Below are positions 11,044 to 21,583 of a stretch of 64,000 nt of DNA, in pieces (positions within the stretch are counted from its first letter, which is position 1; every line of letters begins with the position of its first letter). This DNA comes from Copromyces sp. CBS 386.78. Taxonomy: Eukaryota; Ascomycota; Sordariomycetes; Sordariales; Sordariaceae. The notes below the pieces were generated by a model. That model did no database searches and was not told the DNA's origin. It worked only from the letters and a program-made list of their open reading frames with translations. The DNA lies in NCBI GenBank assembly GCA_030685235.1, contig MU839084.1:186001-250000 (forward strand), in the 5' to 3' direction. The translations under genes and the position numbers were made by a program.

Positions 11044-12890
11044 CGAGCAGTGTAGCAGTGAGAAGTGGAAAGATATCGCAACCCGGAACATGACGGAATG
11101 GCCGCTCTTGGTTGAGGGGTTGAGATGAAAGAAGCAACCTCAAAGGGGTATATCGCCACTCAGTACTGCGCAACAGACTTGCCTATTATTGGGCCTGTCG
11201 TGTTGTTTGACCATGACTCTGAACTTCCCAGTGTTGCCAGTACATCATGATATCTACCATCCGGGGACTCGTTTTTTTCTACAAAAGCGCGAGTCACATC
11301 TGTGTGCAATGCACTTGGATCAATTTTTCGGTTGAGATCGAGGCTGTGGCAAGAAGAAATGTGCAGATACGTACCTTCCTTACTTGGTGGCAGAAATTTG
11401 ATCCAGAAGACTGCGGCCTCGGCCAAGCCCTTGAGCCCAATTGGAAAAAAAAAATTGTCAAGCCAGCTACAAAGGGGGCCACGGAAGGCGCATATGAACC
11501 TGGGCCAGAGATGGAATTCAAGACAGCAATTTGTTCGTTCATCTCACCTGCCTCGACAAATGTCAAGTGGAGAAAATCGATGGACGTCACTCATCAAACT
11601 TAGCTCGTGGCTTCCATTTTCACCATCATGTTGTCTCCTTCTCAGCTCCTCTCACTTCTCCGGCTTGTCTACTCATTCCGTTCACTTGCTCTCTCTACAT
11701 TCTCTTGGTGTTTCGTCCCTCCCTTTTCACCCTTCTCCATGACGTGCATCGTGACATCTTCTTGTACTAAACCAGTTTCATCAGCCCGTCGTCCCCTTCT
11801 CTTCTCACGGGCATCTTCGGCTTGCGTTTCCCAGGACACCTTTTTGCTCTCTTCCGTCACCTTCTCTTCTATCTTCCGTCCCTTTTTCCGTCTTCACTCT
11901 TGTGCATGTGCATCGTGACATATTGCATCAACTTCCACTTCCATGTCCATGCGTCTGAGGACGTGGTTGACAGACAGCCACAATCGACATCTCGGATCAT
12001 GCCGAAACGCAGGATGATGACATGTTGGTCGGCGGTCAAGAAGCATATCACATGAACTTCGTCAACTACCTATGCAAGCTGCGAAACTCAGGTAGAGTCA
12101 ACATTGCAGACTGCAGTATCTGTTTTCTGAATCCCAGCCGGAAGATGCTCTGCAGTGCGTTATGTCGCCTCGGGGGATTGGTTCTGGCATATTTCGCACC
12201 TACCTACCCAACCAATTTTGACAAGTCCTTCCGCAATCAGTGGTTTTCGGAGGCCTTCGAGCCTCAACATGGAATGGCTCCCCGAGTCTTGCACAGTACA
12301 ACACCTCCTGACTTCCATTGCAGGTTGATCACTGGACCATCCGACCTCACGAAGAAAGAACACCGCCGATTGGTAGTCTCATGCTACAGATGTCAACTGG
12401 TGAGTGCTCTGCCATCTGAGAAAGCTTCCTGCCAGCGGAACCGCAGGAGATAGACTGTTTCTTTCTTACTCGATGCTACTTCGGACTTCTTTCCGTTACC
12501 GCAACGAGGAAAGAAGAGGTTAAGCAAAGGGAAAGACATACTGCATCTCTTACGTTCTCACACACAATCATTCCTCTGCCAGAGTTCCTCGTTCCTCGAC
12601 TACTTATAGCTCCCTCTTCTCTTCATCACATTCCCATTTTACAAATCATCTTCAAAGCTTTTGGCATCATCATCATATCGTTTTCTCTCCATCTTTTCGT
12701 CCTTCTGTCATATTCTATTTTTTAGTGTGACATTATCATCCAGGTCAGTTCACCTCGGTTCATGCCCTCGCTGAATGCTTCCTTGGCTCTTTGAGCCGCA
12801 AAGCTTGAGAACAATCACACTCGCCCGTCCCACTCTCCCTCACTTTCTGACACCACCTCGGCTTGTCTTCAACGGAGATGCTAACTGTTC
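11044..12890. other. Long intergenic region with pyrimidine-rich tracts
   Basis: No convincing coding frame is visible in these 1.85 kb. Two strongly C/T-rich stretches, about 11590-11900 and 12540-12720, resemble the leaders that precede many filamentous-ascomycete genes, so part of this DNA is probably the transcribed 5' leader of the gene at 12891, perhaps with an intron. Small open frames here do not look protein-like. Confidence 0.5.
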
Positions 12891-13862
12891 ATGACAGCGA
12901 TCATGGAGCATTCTGAGCCCACCTCAGCGGAATCCTCCTCACCGAAACCATCTTCACGGGAGGCCCTCCCGACACCACCGAAAACACCATCTCCCTCGGC
13001 CCATCGACACAAGTCGGCCACATCCAAGTGCGTCAAATGCGAATCTCGGGACGCCTTACCTGTGCAAGTACTATTTCGCTTTTCCGAGGGCGCTGAACTT
13101 GGGAGAAGAGAGTTGCTCAAGATGGTTATTAAAGGTACCGGCCTCTACGACATACCATTGTGCTCTAGCTGTTTCATGCGCGCCAAGGGTTGCTACGCTT
13201 TTCGAGGGCGCTTTAATAGCATCAGATGGTTGATATGGTCAACAAAGATGGATGAAGATGCCATCCGATATGAGGAGCATACTGGGCGCTTTGACACTGA
13301 GCTTGTGAGGCACGTGCAAAGGGTTAAGGATGCGGACGAGCTGATCGCTTATGTTCGTCGGCTGGAAAAAAAGCCTTCGGTTGGAATTCGACGAGCGCCC
13401 GAGTCTCCGGATTTTGAGCAAGAGGTCCGGGATCGTATGTCGGACTTTGAACCCACTTCTCATCTGCGCTATGATGGTTCCGAGACCACTCTCATCTTCA
13501 AAGGTATTCCCAACACCTATGAGAAACATCGACACCGGCTGGTCAGAGAACGCGATCCCCGACCGTCTCGTCGTCCACTGTGGGATTATCCCGTGCAGAT
13601 CACCGATCTCATTGCTCTCAAGGAAGCAAGCGAGCGTTATATTGTTGCCCTGGGCAGAAATGCAGAGGCGAGTGAGCAGCGACGTCGAATGACACAGCTT
13701 CTGAACCACTTAGTCGATGACTTCATGCGATTTCCTCCCATTCGGTATTCCGAAGGACCAGCGGCGACAAATGCCGTAGTGTCGAATCCGACACCCGTCT
13801 ATTGCGAGGTCTGCCAGTGGTGCCGGAACTGTTCGGCTCTACCTGCGTCTCGCGGGCTCTGA
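12891..13862 (+). CDS. Hypothetical Cys-rich protein, possible zinc-binding, unrecognised
   Basis: Open frame of 323 residues; two ATGs (12891 and 12903) are available and either could be used. The first 40 residues are Ser/Pro-rich and look disordered. Next come spaced cysteine pairs: CVKC at about residue 46, CSSC at about residue 91 and a further Cys near 100, which could bind one zinc ion. The middle is a mixed charged helical region (HVQRVKDADELIAYVRRLE). The end carries CEVCQWCRNC shortly before the stop. No family is recognised. The terminal 20 residues may be read-through into an intron, because coding-like segments in other frames follow downstream to about 14530. The existence of a gene is likely; its 3' structure is uncertain. 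Confidence 0.55.
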   Translation: MTAIMEHSEPTSAESSSPKPSSREALPTPPKTPSPSAHRHKSATSKCVKCESRDALPVQVLFRFSEGAELGRRELLKMVIKGTGLYDIPLCSSCFMRAKGCYAFRGRFNSIRWLIWSTKMDEDAIRYEEHTGRFDTELVRHVQRVKDADELIAYVRRLEKKPSVGIRRAPESPDFEQEVRDRMSDFEPTSHLRYDGSETTLIFKGIPNTYEKHRHRLVRERDPRPSRRPLWDYPVQITDLIALKEASERYIVALGRNAEASEQRRRMTQLLNHLVDDFMRFPPIRYSEGPAATNAVVSNPTPVYCEVCQWCRNCSALPASRGL

Positions 13863-16062
13863 TTAGGAGTTCACTCCTATTTTCTCGTCAGCACTGTCTG
13901 GCATATGCCCTCAGTGACAGCTGTGAAGTTCCGTCTCGGTGAACCTGACAACGACGAACTATGCGAAAAGATGGTACACGAGGACACGAATTGGTATTGG
14001 ACAGGTCTCAAGGACTCTGAACAAAGCCGGTGGGAAGAACTTCCTCAGAACACGGCATCGAACCAGACCTGGATTCATACCAGACGTCACTACTCATGGA
14101 CATGTCACATTACATGATGGACTCGGCCAGGAACATGACGCCCTGACGGGCGAATGCCATCAGCATTTTGTCCACGATCCTCCTTTGCCTCATCGCTGGC
14201 AATACCATCAGTGCGATCTTCGTATTACGGAAGATTCCTTCCCCATTACCCCACAGCTTGTTGGGCCCTGGTTTCTGCAGAACAACAATTTCCTCGCCGG
14301 AGGGAAAGGCCATCTAGTGGCTTTTCCATTCCCGGCCGGGGTACTGATCCATTCATCGGTCTTTACGACCATCCCCCACCCGCCTTCTCCCTTGACACCC
14401 CCCCCCCCCCCCCCCCCCCCCACCCTCTTTCACGGCCGAGGGAATCCGTTTCGTGGACGACCTGTGCAGACCGTACGAAGAGCGAGGAATACCGATCAAC
14501 TCCCAGACAATAGAGTGGATAAGCCCTAGACTGTCTTCCCCGGTTGCTGGTGTGCTAAGAAAGCGTTGAAACATATAGAAATATGAGCTTGAAGGTGCGG
14601 ATAATTCGGATTCGGATTCTGCTGCTGCTGGGAAGTCGACTCGGTTTGCATTGGGGCTAGCTTTGGCGGTTGGAGGAGGGGTGGCTGCTGGGCTGCTGTT
14701 TTGCTGAGACAGGCAAGGTGTTTCTGCTGGGAGTTGTTCGGTTGGTTAATACCTAGCTAGAATAGGGAATATGAATTGTTTAGAACGTGGGCGGCTGGAG
14801 CTGCTGGTATGACTGGACTTCAGCGAAAAAAAATAAAAAAATTCTAAAAAAAAACCCCGACGACTGATTAGCACCCATCACCTCCCTCGACCGTCCCAAA
14901 AAAAAAGAAGAAAAGAAAAAAAGAAAAGAAACGAAAAGAAAACAACAACAACCGCTCGTTCAGATAAGTTGGTGAACCATCTGAGGCCTGTCGACTGGAG
15001 CGTTCCCAGATACCATATAGGTAGACCGGCTACTAGGTGTGACGGTGACCCCTTTACGTGTCTTCGCACAACCGTTCCCGATCCGGACAGGTAATGAGTT
15101 TTTGAGTTTTGAGACTCAAACGGTAGACCACTGTGCCATCTGACCAAGCGGTTGTTGTTCGAAGGAGGGACCAACCGGGTCGCTTGTATGCTTGGGTTTT
15201 AAAAAAAGAATCGGATGAAGAAGTCGAATTGTAGGGAAGGCGCGGCAGGCAGGCACGGGATGGGGCCGGCAGCTGGGACCCGACTTGAACCTCGAGTGTT
15301 CGGCTGTTCGCTGTTTATGTTAGGAGAACCTAATGAAGCCTCGAGAGGGAATATCAGCCCAAATTCTAACTTCAAAGCTCTCTTTCCGAAAGTGTTGGCT
15401 CAAATCCTGCGAAAACTCGGGGGGTTTTTTGGGATGTAGTCTAGGATACGCGTAGAAAAGCATAGGATGCGGATCAGGTTTTCTGCAGATGGAATCATGT
15501 TAGTAATTGTTTGCAGATGTCGATGTAGAGATATATGTCAGCGTTGTAGTCAGGCATATGTGGTGTTTGAAGGCCCGGTTGGCGAGGTTGGAATGATGGG
15601 AACGGTTGGACCCCTGTTTTCAGCTCTCAGCTTCCACATCTTTATCTTCAACAAAGAAGAATCATTCGAACGATCCAGCCCTACGTTCAGTGAACCATAT
15701 CAGTAGAGGTATTTTAGTGATTTGTTGAATCTTGGGGTTTTGCGGCTGACCCCTTACGGTTCGAAAAGGGGGCCCGGGGTCTGGGTCTCGATTTCCTCGT
15801 GTTTGTGTTTTCTTCTTGCCTCGACCTTCCCTTCCTTTCTTTGCTCGGCAATCATTCAGAAGCAGTTTCGTGTATTTCGTATTTTTCCGATTAGTTGTTG
15901 ACTTGTCGAGATTCGTATCGTATCGCGCAATTGGAATTTTTGTCATCGCCATCTTTTTTTCACCTACCTATCTATATACATTAACCACTTATTCGTCTAC
16001 GAACCGTTTCGTCCTGCGCGTCGTTGCCAAAGTCTCGTGTTACACCTCATCTGCACATCAAC
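13863..16062. other. Region with possible unresolved exons, a poly-C tract and A-rich tracts
   Basis: From 13905 to about 14530 short segments in different frames have coding-like composition. One is an acidic segment beginning near 13905 in one frame. Another ends at a stop just after 14140 and encodes MDMSHYMMDSARNMTP. They may be later exons of the gene at 12891, but no splice path could be proved. The C24 tract follows. The rest, 14580-16062, contains A-rich purine tracts (14820-14945) and the pyrimidine-rich leader of the WSC gene, and no supported gene. Confidence 0.4.
14398..14421. repeat. Poly-C tract of 24 bases
   Basis: An uninterrupted run of 24 C lies after a Pro-rich open frame. 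Such tracts are unstable and prone to sequencing length errors, so reading frame across it should not be trusted. Confidence 0.95.
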
Positions 16063-16788
16063 ATGCCGCCGCTGGGTTTTGTTTCGTCGCCGTCAAGCAC
16101 GTGTTTGATCAACCTCTTCCTCGTCTTCTTCCTCGCATTCAACTCGGCAGCACCATCAGCGGCCGAAGCCGCTTCAACTTCGAGTTCAACAACACAACCA
16201 TCAAGAGCAACAGCAACAATAGCATCCGGAACGAACGGCAACAAAGACATCGGCTGCCATAACAAGACCATCACCCTGCCAGGAACGGGCAGCGGAACCA
16301 GGGCGTTGTATGGTGGGATCAATGAAGTGTTACCGGGAGAGATGACAGTGGGAAAGTGTTTGGCGTTTTGTAAGGGGGGCATGGAGAAGGGGTATCGGTT
16401 TTCTGGGTTGGACTATTCGAGGTGACTCTTCTTCTGATGTTTTTTATTCTTCAAAAAAGAAAGAAAAGAAAGAAAAGAAAGAAAAGAAAAGAAAAAGGAA
16501 AACAAAAAGATATATTCCCAGGAAAAAACTAACCTGCCCATGTCTCCATCACAAAAAGAAAAGAGAATGCTGGTGCGCCACCCAGCTCTTCTCTCTCTCC
16601 TCCAAGGTCCCCGATGCCGAGTGCAACTTGGCTTGTGACGGGGACAAGAGCCAGATCTGTGGAGGGGATTTGAAGATCAGCGTATGTTTAATATTTAACC
16701 CACAGCGAGAGTTTTGGGAGTGTGTCAATTCTAACCGGTGAAACAGATTTACGATCTGAATGGTGTCGTCAGTTCTTGTTGCTGCTAG
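16063..16788 (+). CDS. Small secreted WSC-domain protein
   Basis: Three exons assembled by hand: 16063-16421, 16564-16681 and 16747-16788, giving 172 residues. The first intron (142 bases, GTGACT donor) contains a long GAAAA-rich purine tract; the second has a GTATGT donor, a CTAAC branch and a CAG acceptor. The start MPPLGFVSSPSSTCLINLFLV gives a hydrophobic signal peptide, then a Ser/Thr-rich linker. The WSC domain follows: IGCHNKTITLPGTG, MTVGKCLAFC, YRFSGLDYSRECWCATQLF, ECNLACDGDKSQICGGDLKIS. WSC is a Cys-rich, carbohydrate-binding module found in wall-stress sensors and secreted glycan-active proteins. Here there is no later transmembrane segment, so it is a short secreted domain rather than a sensor. 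It ends in SSCCC, which is unusual. Confidence 0.8.
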
Positions 16789-17177
16789 TGGTCAGTCCGC
16801 TGGACTTGTGCTAGGGCTGGTGTTGGTGGTTGCCGGAGGTGTGGTTGCTCAGTTGCTCGAGTGAGGTAGGTGTGTTTTTGTCGCTGGGTGGTAGAGGGGT
16901 TAACAAAAGTGATAAAAATGCGGGATGGTGTTGCTTATGTTGGAAGAGAATGATGGATTATATTCACTCACCTAAGATAATAAACATGGTTCTCCGTGGC
17001 TGCTCCACTATACAGAGTATCTGAGAGAATAATTTCAAGACCAAGTGCGCTTTGACATACTTCAGGGTATCACTTCTATCAACACGGAAAAGCCAGAACA
17101 AAGCAAACTCCATGACCTGAGAAGCAGCTATCCCAACTCTTGCACGGGCAGGTGGTAGTCCTCTTCATCGGAACTTC
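16789..17177. other. Convergent intergenic region
   Basis: This stretch lies between the 3' ends of the WSC gene and REV1. No gene, repeat or RNA is seen. Confidence 0.5.
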
Positions 17178-20100
17178 TTACTCAAAATTCATCTCGCCCA
17201 ACCCCCTCTCTTTCATAGCTTCCTGCACAGAAGCCTTGATAATCTCAACTGCCTCTGGCCAGGTATACTTGCCCCTTACCATCATCTTGCCTTTCTTCTT
17301 TTCACTCACCCCTTCTTGTATCCCATTATCGTCAGCATCATTTCCACCAGCATCACTACCCCTTTCTCCATTTTCCTCTTCTGCATTGCCTACGCCGTCC
17401 ACTCCACCGTCCAATTTATCGTCCCCATCCCCTCCAGAATTATCTTCCCCACCCTCAACACACCACTCCAACCATTTAATCAAACCCCTAACCTTCTCCA
17501 TATCCTTTTCTAGCGTCACCACCTTATACAGATAGTCCTCCAACACGTCCATATCAATTTTACTCGGTCCCCCTTGGTTTTCCGTAGACACGTACCAAGA
17601 TCGAATCATCCTCCTCACTGCCCCCGCGTCCGTGACCTTCATTGTCCCGTCCTCAGGCACGGCCGCTGATTTGACGGTCGCCTTGGCTGGAGGGCCGGGC
17701 CAGTGGATCCGCCGTGGATCGCGGTTCGTGCGGCCCCAGTTGGGTGGAGGGCCGAAGAGAGGGTGGTGACGAGCGGCGCCGGGTGGTGGGTTATATAGTC
17801 GATTATTGTGGGGCTGGTTTAGGTTTTGATTGTCAGGAAACTGGGGGTTGTTGTTGCCGGCCTGTTGTCGTCGCCGGAGGTAATGCTTAGCGGACTCGAC
17901 GTCCACAGCGATCAGATTGACGTGTCGACTATACTCTTGTTGCTGCTGTTGAGCGGCTGCCGCCTCTTGAGCCTGTCGCTCGAGCTGCCGGCGTTGGCGG
18001 GCGTGGTCTTCGATTACCTCGCGCCGGACGTCTTCCGGGAGTTCTGAGAGGAACTCGGGGTCTAGTGGAGGGAGGTCGATTTCGATTTCGACTGAGGGTT
18101 GTCGGGTCTCATTAGGACTCTGATTTGGAGGACGGGCTGAGATTAGGGAGGCTTGTCGGAGACCGGCTTTGAGGTCACGCTCTTTCTCCTTTAGGTATGC
18201 TGGAGGACGACCGCGGGTGCGCTTGGTTGGCGTGCGGAGACGGTCGACGGGGCGGTTGATGATGCGGTCTTTGCGAGGAGATTGCGGGAGAAGAGTTTGG
18301 CCACCACCACCTCCCCCTTGACGCTGTGGCTGGCGGCTTGGGCCTGCTTGTGCTGTGTTACGGCGGTAGGAGGCGAGGACTTCGGCTTGCATTTCTGGTG
18401 GGAGAGCGTTGAAAACTCCAAGATCAATGTCGGGTGGGATTTCTTCCCGATTTGGGAGGGCTTTCCTGCTGACGGGTTGAGGCAGCACAGAAGATGTGCG
18501 ATTGGCAGACTGTGCCTTCATTTGCTCTTGTATCTTCAACCGAATGTCCTCTGGTAACTCGGCCAAAACAGATGGGTCGAGCTGAGAAGGCATGATAAAC
18601 TGAGTGCCTCTAACGTTGAGCGGCGTCTTCGCCTTCTCGTCCGCCTCACCAGCTCTTGCGAGATGCAATGCTGGGTGAGCCTTCGGTTTTCGGGGTGTGA
18701 GAGGGTCAGCAGAGATAGGATCCTTGTCTTCATGTTTCGAAGAAGACCTATGTTTTCCAGGACTCTGAGGCTCATCGTCCTCAATCGCCTCAGCCCTTCG
18801 CTTCTTCGCCGAGGATATCGCTGGTGCCTCAAAACTCAATTTCTTTTGGCTTCCCTGTGGTGCAGCAGAGGGCTTCAGGGGTTCCAGCTTGGTCATCTGG
18901 ACCCCCAACCCACGAAGATCGCCCGGGCTGAACTTGTACGAGCGCAGAATCGCAACGGCTTCCTTTCCGATCACTTCTCCACTGTTGGTAGCAACACCGA
19001 AGGAAACGCTTTTGTTGAAAGTATCGCATTTTCCGTGACCAAGATGTTTTGGTGGGTCAAGAGGAGCATCGGCTGCTCTTCTCATGATCTTCATGGTCAA
19101 ATGCTTCCCCTTGACGCCCTCATTCAACAACCGACGCTCCAGTTCCTTTGACAGGTTCCTCACAAACTCCTCTGCCTCCTCCTGGTTGACGAACCGGATG
19201 CCCCAGTTTACATCGGCCGACACCGACTTTCGTATGGGCTGCTCCCCAACTTCGGTCCGGTCGATACCGCGCGAGTACTCCCACAGCTTCTCTCCTGTTT
19301 TCGGGCCCAATGCCGAGACGAGTCTCTCCTTGCTGGTCTGCCGTATGTCCTTGACGAACTTGATGCCAAGCTCCTCGAGCTTTGCACCGATACTGTACGC
19401 AACGCCTGGGAGGTCCTCCACCTTGAGCTCGCCGAGGAAACCCAACACTTCTTCCGGCTTGATTTGGTACTGTCCAGCAGGCTTGGCTTTGCGAAGGGCA
19501 ACCTTGGCCAGCAAGATGTTACCACCGACACCAACCGAAACATGACAACCCGTGTTCTCCTTGATGCGGTCTCGAAGCTTCGAAGCCATTTGGTCCACTT
19601 TCTCCTGTTCCCTCCAGATACTACCCTCGCTGATGCCAACGCCCTTAGACCCAGCTTCGGCCATAACAATGTCAGTGGCATCGATGAGAGCCTCGTCGAT
19701 ACTGACACTCTGAACAACGCCACCGATTTCGAGGATAGCATCGTAAAACTGGCGACTGGCTTCTTCATAGCCCGGGAAATCATATGGCAGAATCTTGAGG
19801 TCTGGACAGAGCTCTAGTGCGCGCTTCATCCACATCCCATTCTTGACACCAAACTTGCGGGCTGGGTAGTTACAGGACGCAATTTCAGAACCGCTTCCAT
19901 TACCATGAGCTACCACAGCTGGCTTGTCCCGGTACTCTGGCGCCTTCTTCAGGGATACGGCACAGAAAAAGCTGTCAAAATCGACGTGCATGATGTACCT
20001 GCGAGAACCAGCAGGCCGCTTGGCCGGCTTGTTGGCTGGACCCTTTTCAGCGGCTAGGCTCTGCAACCGGGACTTTAGCTGTGCCTTCCATGTCGACAGG

Positions 20101-21092
20101 TGGTGTAGACGACTTTCGGAGTAGTATTGCCTGAGGAAGTCGGGATTTGCGGTTGAAGCCTTTCGCATTTTCGGGTCTGCCAGGAGCCTGGCGTTGTGCT
20201 CTTCCGAGGTCAACTGTTTTTCTGGCTGCATTTCCTCCTTCATTTCTGGCTCTGGGATGTCTGGATCTTCCTTTTTAGGAGAAGTGACAGGCCGGGCTTC
20301 AGAAGAAGGTTCAAGATGAGCTTGCTGCGGGGGAGTAGTGTGTTGCTCATCTGAAGGTTCATCGGGTTCAACAAGAGCAGGCTTGGAAGAAGCTGGCGGT
20401 TGCAACAAGTCGACTGACATGTCATCCTCGAAGTCCTCGATATTATCGTTTACTGTTACTGAGGGAGATTTGAAGGGCGTCTTTGGCTGTGACGGGCTGC
20501 TCCATTTCTTCAACTGACTGGTGTAAAAGCTGTTCTCCGTCTGTTCCCGATACCGCTGAGGGGTCTGTTGGCGTGGCTCACTACTCAGCATTCTGCCAGC
20601 ATCAAACTTGATTGTTCGCTGTTTCGGTCCCTCTTCGATAACCCGATACTCGGTCCATGGCAACAGCTTTCCCGCCGCAACAGAATCGACCACCCAAGCT
20701 GGCTTGACCACCCGGTAGTTGGCCAAATCTACAGCCTTCTTCGGTGGTATAGACGAGGCAATGATGTGCGTCGCCATTGTCTTTCCGCTGAGATACTGGA
20801 GCCAGCCACCGCCATGTTGGACCAGCATGTCGTGTAGGTCGTTGGCTGAAGGCTGGACATACCCAACGACATGGACGACAACTCCTTTGAAGAACTGAGG
20901 CTTGTCCTTGGCGGAAGAGCGCAACTGGGCGTCGCGGTTCTGGAGCTTTATCTGCTTGTTCTGGAAGTAGTCGGCGAATCCGCCAAAGCGGCTGCCCCCG
21001 TACTCGTCGCCGCATTCATCGGTGAAGGCGTGGTTCTCGATGTTCTTTCGTACAGAAGCCGAGTTCTTGTCAAGGAGATTATTTCCGACCAT
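17178..21092 (-). CDS. rev1: DNA repair protein REV1 (Y-family translesion deoxycytidyl transferase)
   Basis: Single-exon gene of 1304 residues from the ATG at 21092. Domains in order: a BRCT domain (about 66-150, FFKGVVVHVVGYVQPS to AWVVDSVAAGKLLPW); the Y-family polymerase (about 363-700) with catalytic YIMHVDFDSFFCAV and VSIDEALIDATD; LPGVAYSIGAKLEELGIK as the helix-hairpin-helix; a little-finger region; three UBM-like motifs near residues 836, 888 and 1009; and the helical C-terminal domain (about 1170-1304) that in the family docks Rev7 and other polymerases. REV1 inserts dCMP opposite abasic and damaged G and scaffolds polymerase zeta. All acidic catalytic residues are present. It shares a 491-base divergent promoter with the RED-like gene. 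The Neurospora homologue is known from mutagen-sensitive mutants, but that link is recall, not read here. Confidence 0.96.
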   Translation of the reverse strand: MVGNNLLDKNSASVRKNIENHAFTDECGDEYGGSRFGGFADYFQNKQIKLQNRDAQLRSSAKDKPQFFKGVVVHVVGYVQPSANDLHDMLVQHGGGWLQYLSGKTMATHIIASSIPPKKAVDLANYRVVKPAWVVDSVAAGKLLPWTEYRVIEEGPKQRTIKFDAGRMLSSEPRQQTPQRYREQTENSFYTSQLKKWSSPSQPKTPFKSPSVTVNDNIEDFEDDMSVDLLQPPASSKPALVEPDEPSDEQHTTPPQQAHLEPSSEARPVTSPKKEDPDIPEPEMKEEMQPEKQLTSEEHNARLLADPKMRKASTANPDFLRQYYSESRLHHLSTWKAQLKSRLQSLAAEKGPANKPAKRPAGSRRYIMHVDFDSFFCAVSLKKAPEYRDKPAVVAHGNGSGSEIASCNYPARKFGVKNGMWMKRALELCPDLKILPYDFPGYEEASRQFYDAILEIGGVVQSVSIDEALIDATDIVMAEAGSKGVGISEGSIWREQEKVDQMASKLRDRIKENTGCHVSVGVGGNILLAKVALRKAKPAGQYQIKPEEVLGFLGELKVEDLPGVAYSIGAKLEELGIKFVKDIRQTSKERLVSALGPKTGEKLWEYSRGIDRTEVGEQPIRKSVSADVNWGIRFVNQEEAEEFVRNLSKELERRLLNEGVKGKHLTMKIMRRAADAPLDPPKHLGHGKCDTFNKSVSFGVATNSGEVIGKEAVAILRSYKFSPGDLRGLGVQMTKLEPLKPSAAPQGSQKKLSFEAPAISSAKKRRAEAIEDDEPQSPGKHRSSSKHEDKDPISADPLTPRKPKAHPALHLARAGEADEKAKTPLNVRGTQFIMPSQLDPSVLAELPEDIRLKIQEQMKAQSANRTSSVLPQPVSRKALPNREEIPPDIDLGVFNALPPEMQAEVLASYRRNTAQAGPSRQPQRQGGGGGGQTLLPQSPRKDRIINRPVDRLRTPTKRTRGRPPAYLKEKERDLKAGLRQASLISARPPNQSPNETRQPSVEIEIDLPPLDPEFLSELPEDVRREVIEDHARQRRQLERQAQEAAAAQQQQQEYSRHVNLIAVDVESAKHYLRRRQQAGNNNPQFPDNQNLNQPHNNRLYNPPPGAARHHPLFGPPPNWGRTNRDPRRIHWPGPPAKATVKSAAVPEDGTMKVTDAGAVRRMIRSWYVSTENQGGPSKIDMDVLEDYLYKVVTLEKDMEKVRGLIKWLEWCVEGGEDNSGGDGDDKLDGGVDGVGNAEEENGERGSDAGGNDADDNGIQEGVSEKKKGKMMVRGKYTWPEAVEIIKASVQEAMKERGLGEMNFE

Positions 21093-21583
21093 GGTGATGA
21101 CTTGACCTCGATATCCAAATGTCCAATTCGATCCAATTCACGTAACGGAGATGGTGCCCAAAATGGCCATGACATCATCGTCGGGCATCCCGCCTGTTGC
21201 GTGTGGTGTTCAGAAAAAGTGGTGAGAACTCATCTCGGGATGATGAGAGAGAAAGTCACGTTCGAAATACGGTACAGAATACTCGAGTGGCAACTCAACG
21301 TTGGGTGCCTTCCATATTCGGAAGACGTGACTGGAACGCGACGAACCGGGGCCGGCTTTGATGCGAGGTCCCGTGACTGTGATCCACTTTTGTCTCATTT
21401 TCGGTCCCACCAAGGGTCCCACTTCCCGCTCCCGGTGCACATCTCAGCCTCAACCAGACGCCACTTTTCCTCCAGCCTCGCGCCTCAGCTCCCGAGGCTG
21501 AACCGCCCATCATTTGCATCTTCCCATCGTTGTCATCATCTTTCGCGATTCTTCTTCATCCTCCACGGCAATTTACCGCAAAA
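21093..21583. promoter_or_regulatory. Divergent promoter region between REV1 and the RED-like gene
   Basis: The 491 bases between the two start codons must serve both genes. No TATA element or named factor site was recognised. Confidence 0.55.

Noticed and set aside
15060..15170. Possible tRNA on the minus strand with A box-like TGGCACAGTGG
   Set aside because: A box-like sequence is present but no B box at proper spacing and no acceptor pairing could be found; the hairpin of TTTGAG/CTCAAA is not an anticodon arm of standard size.
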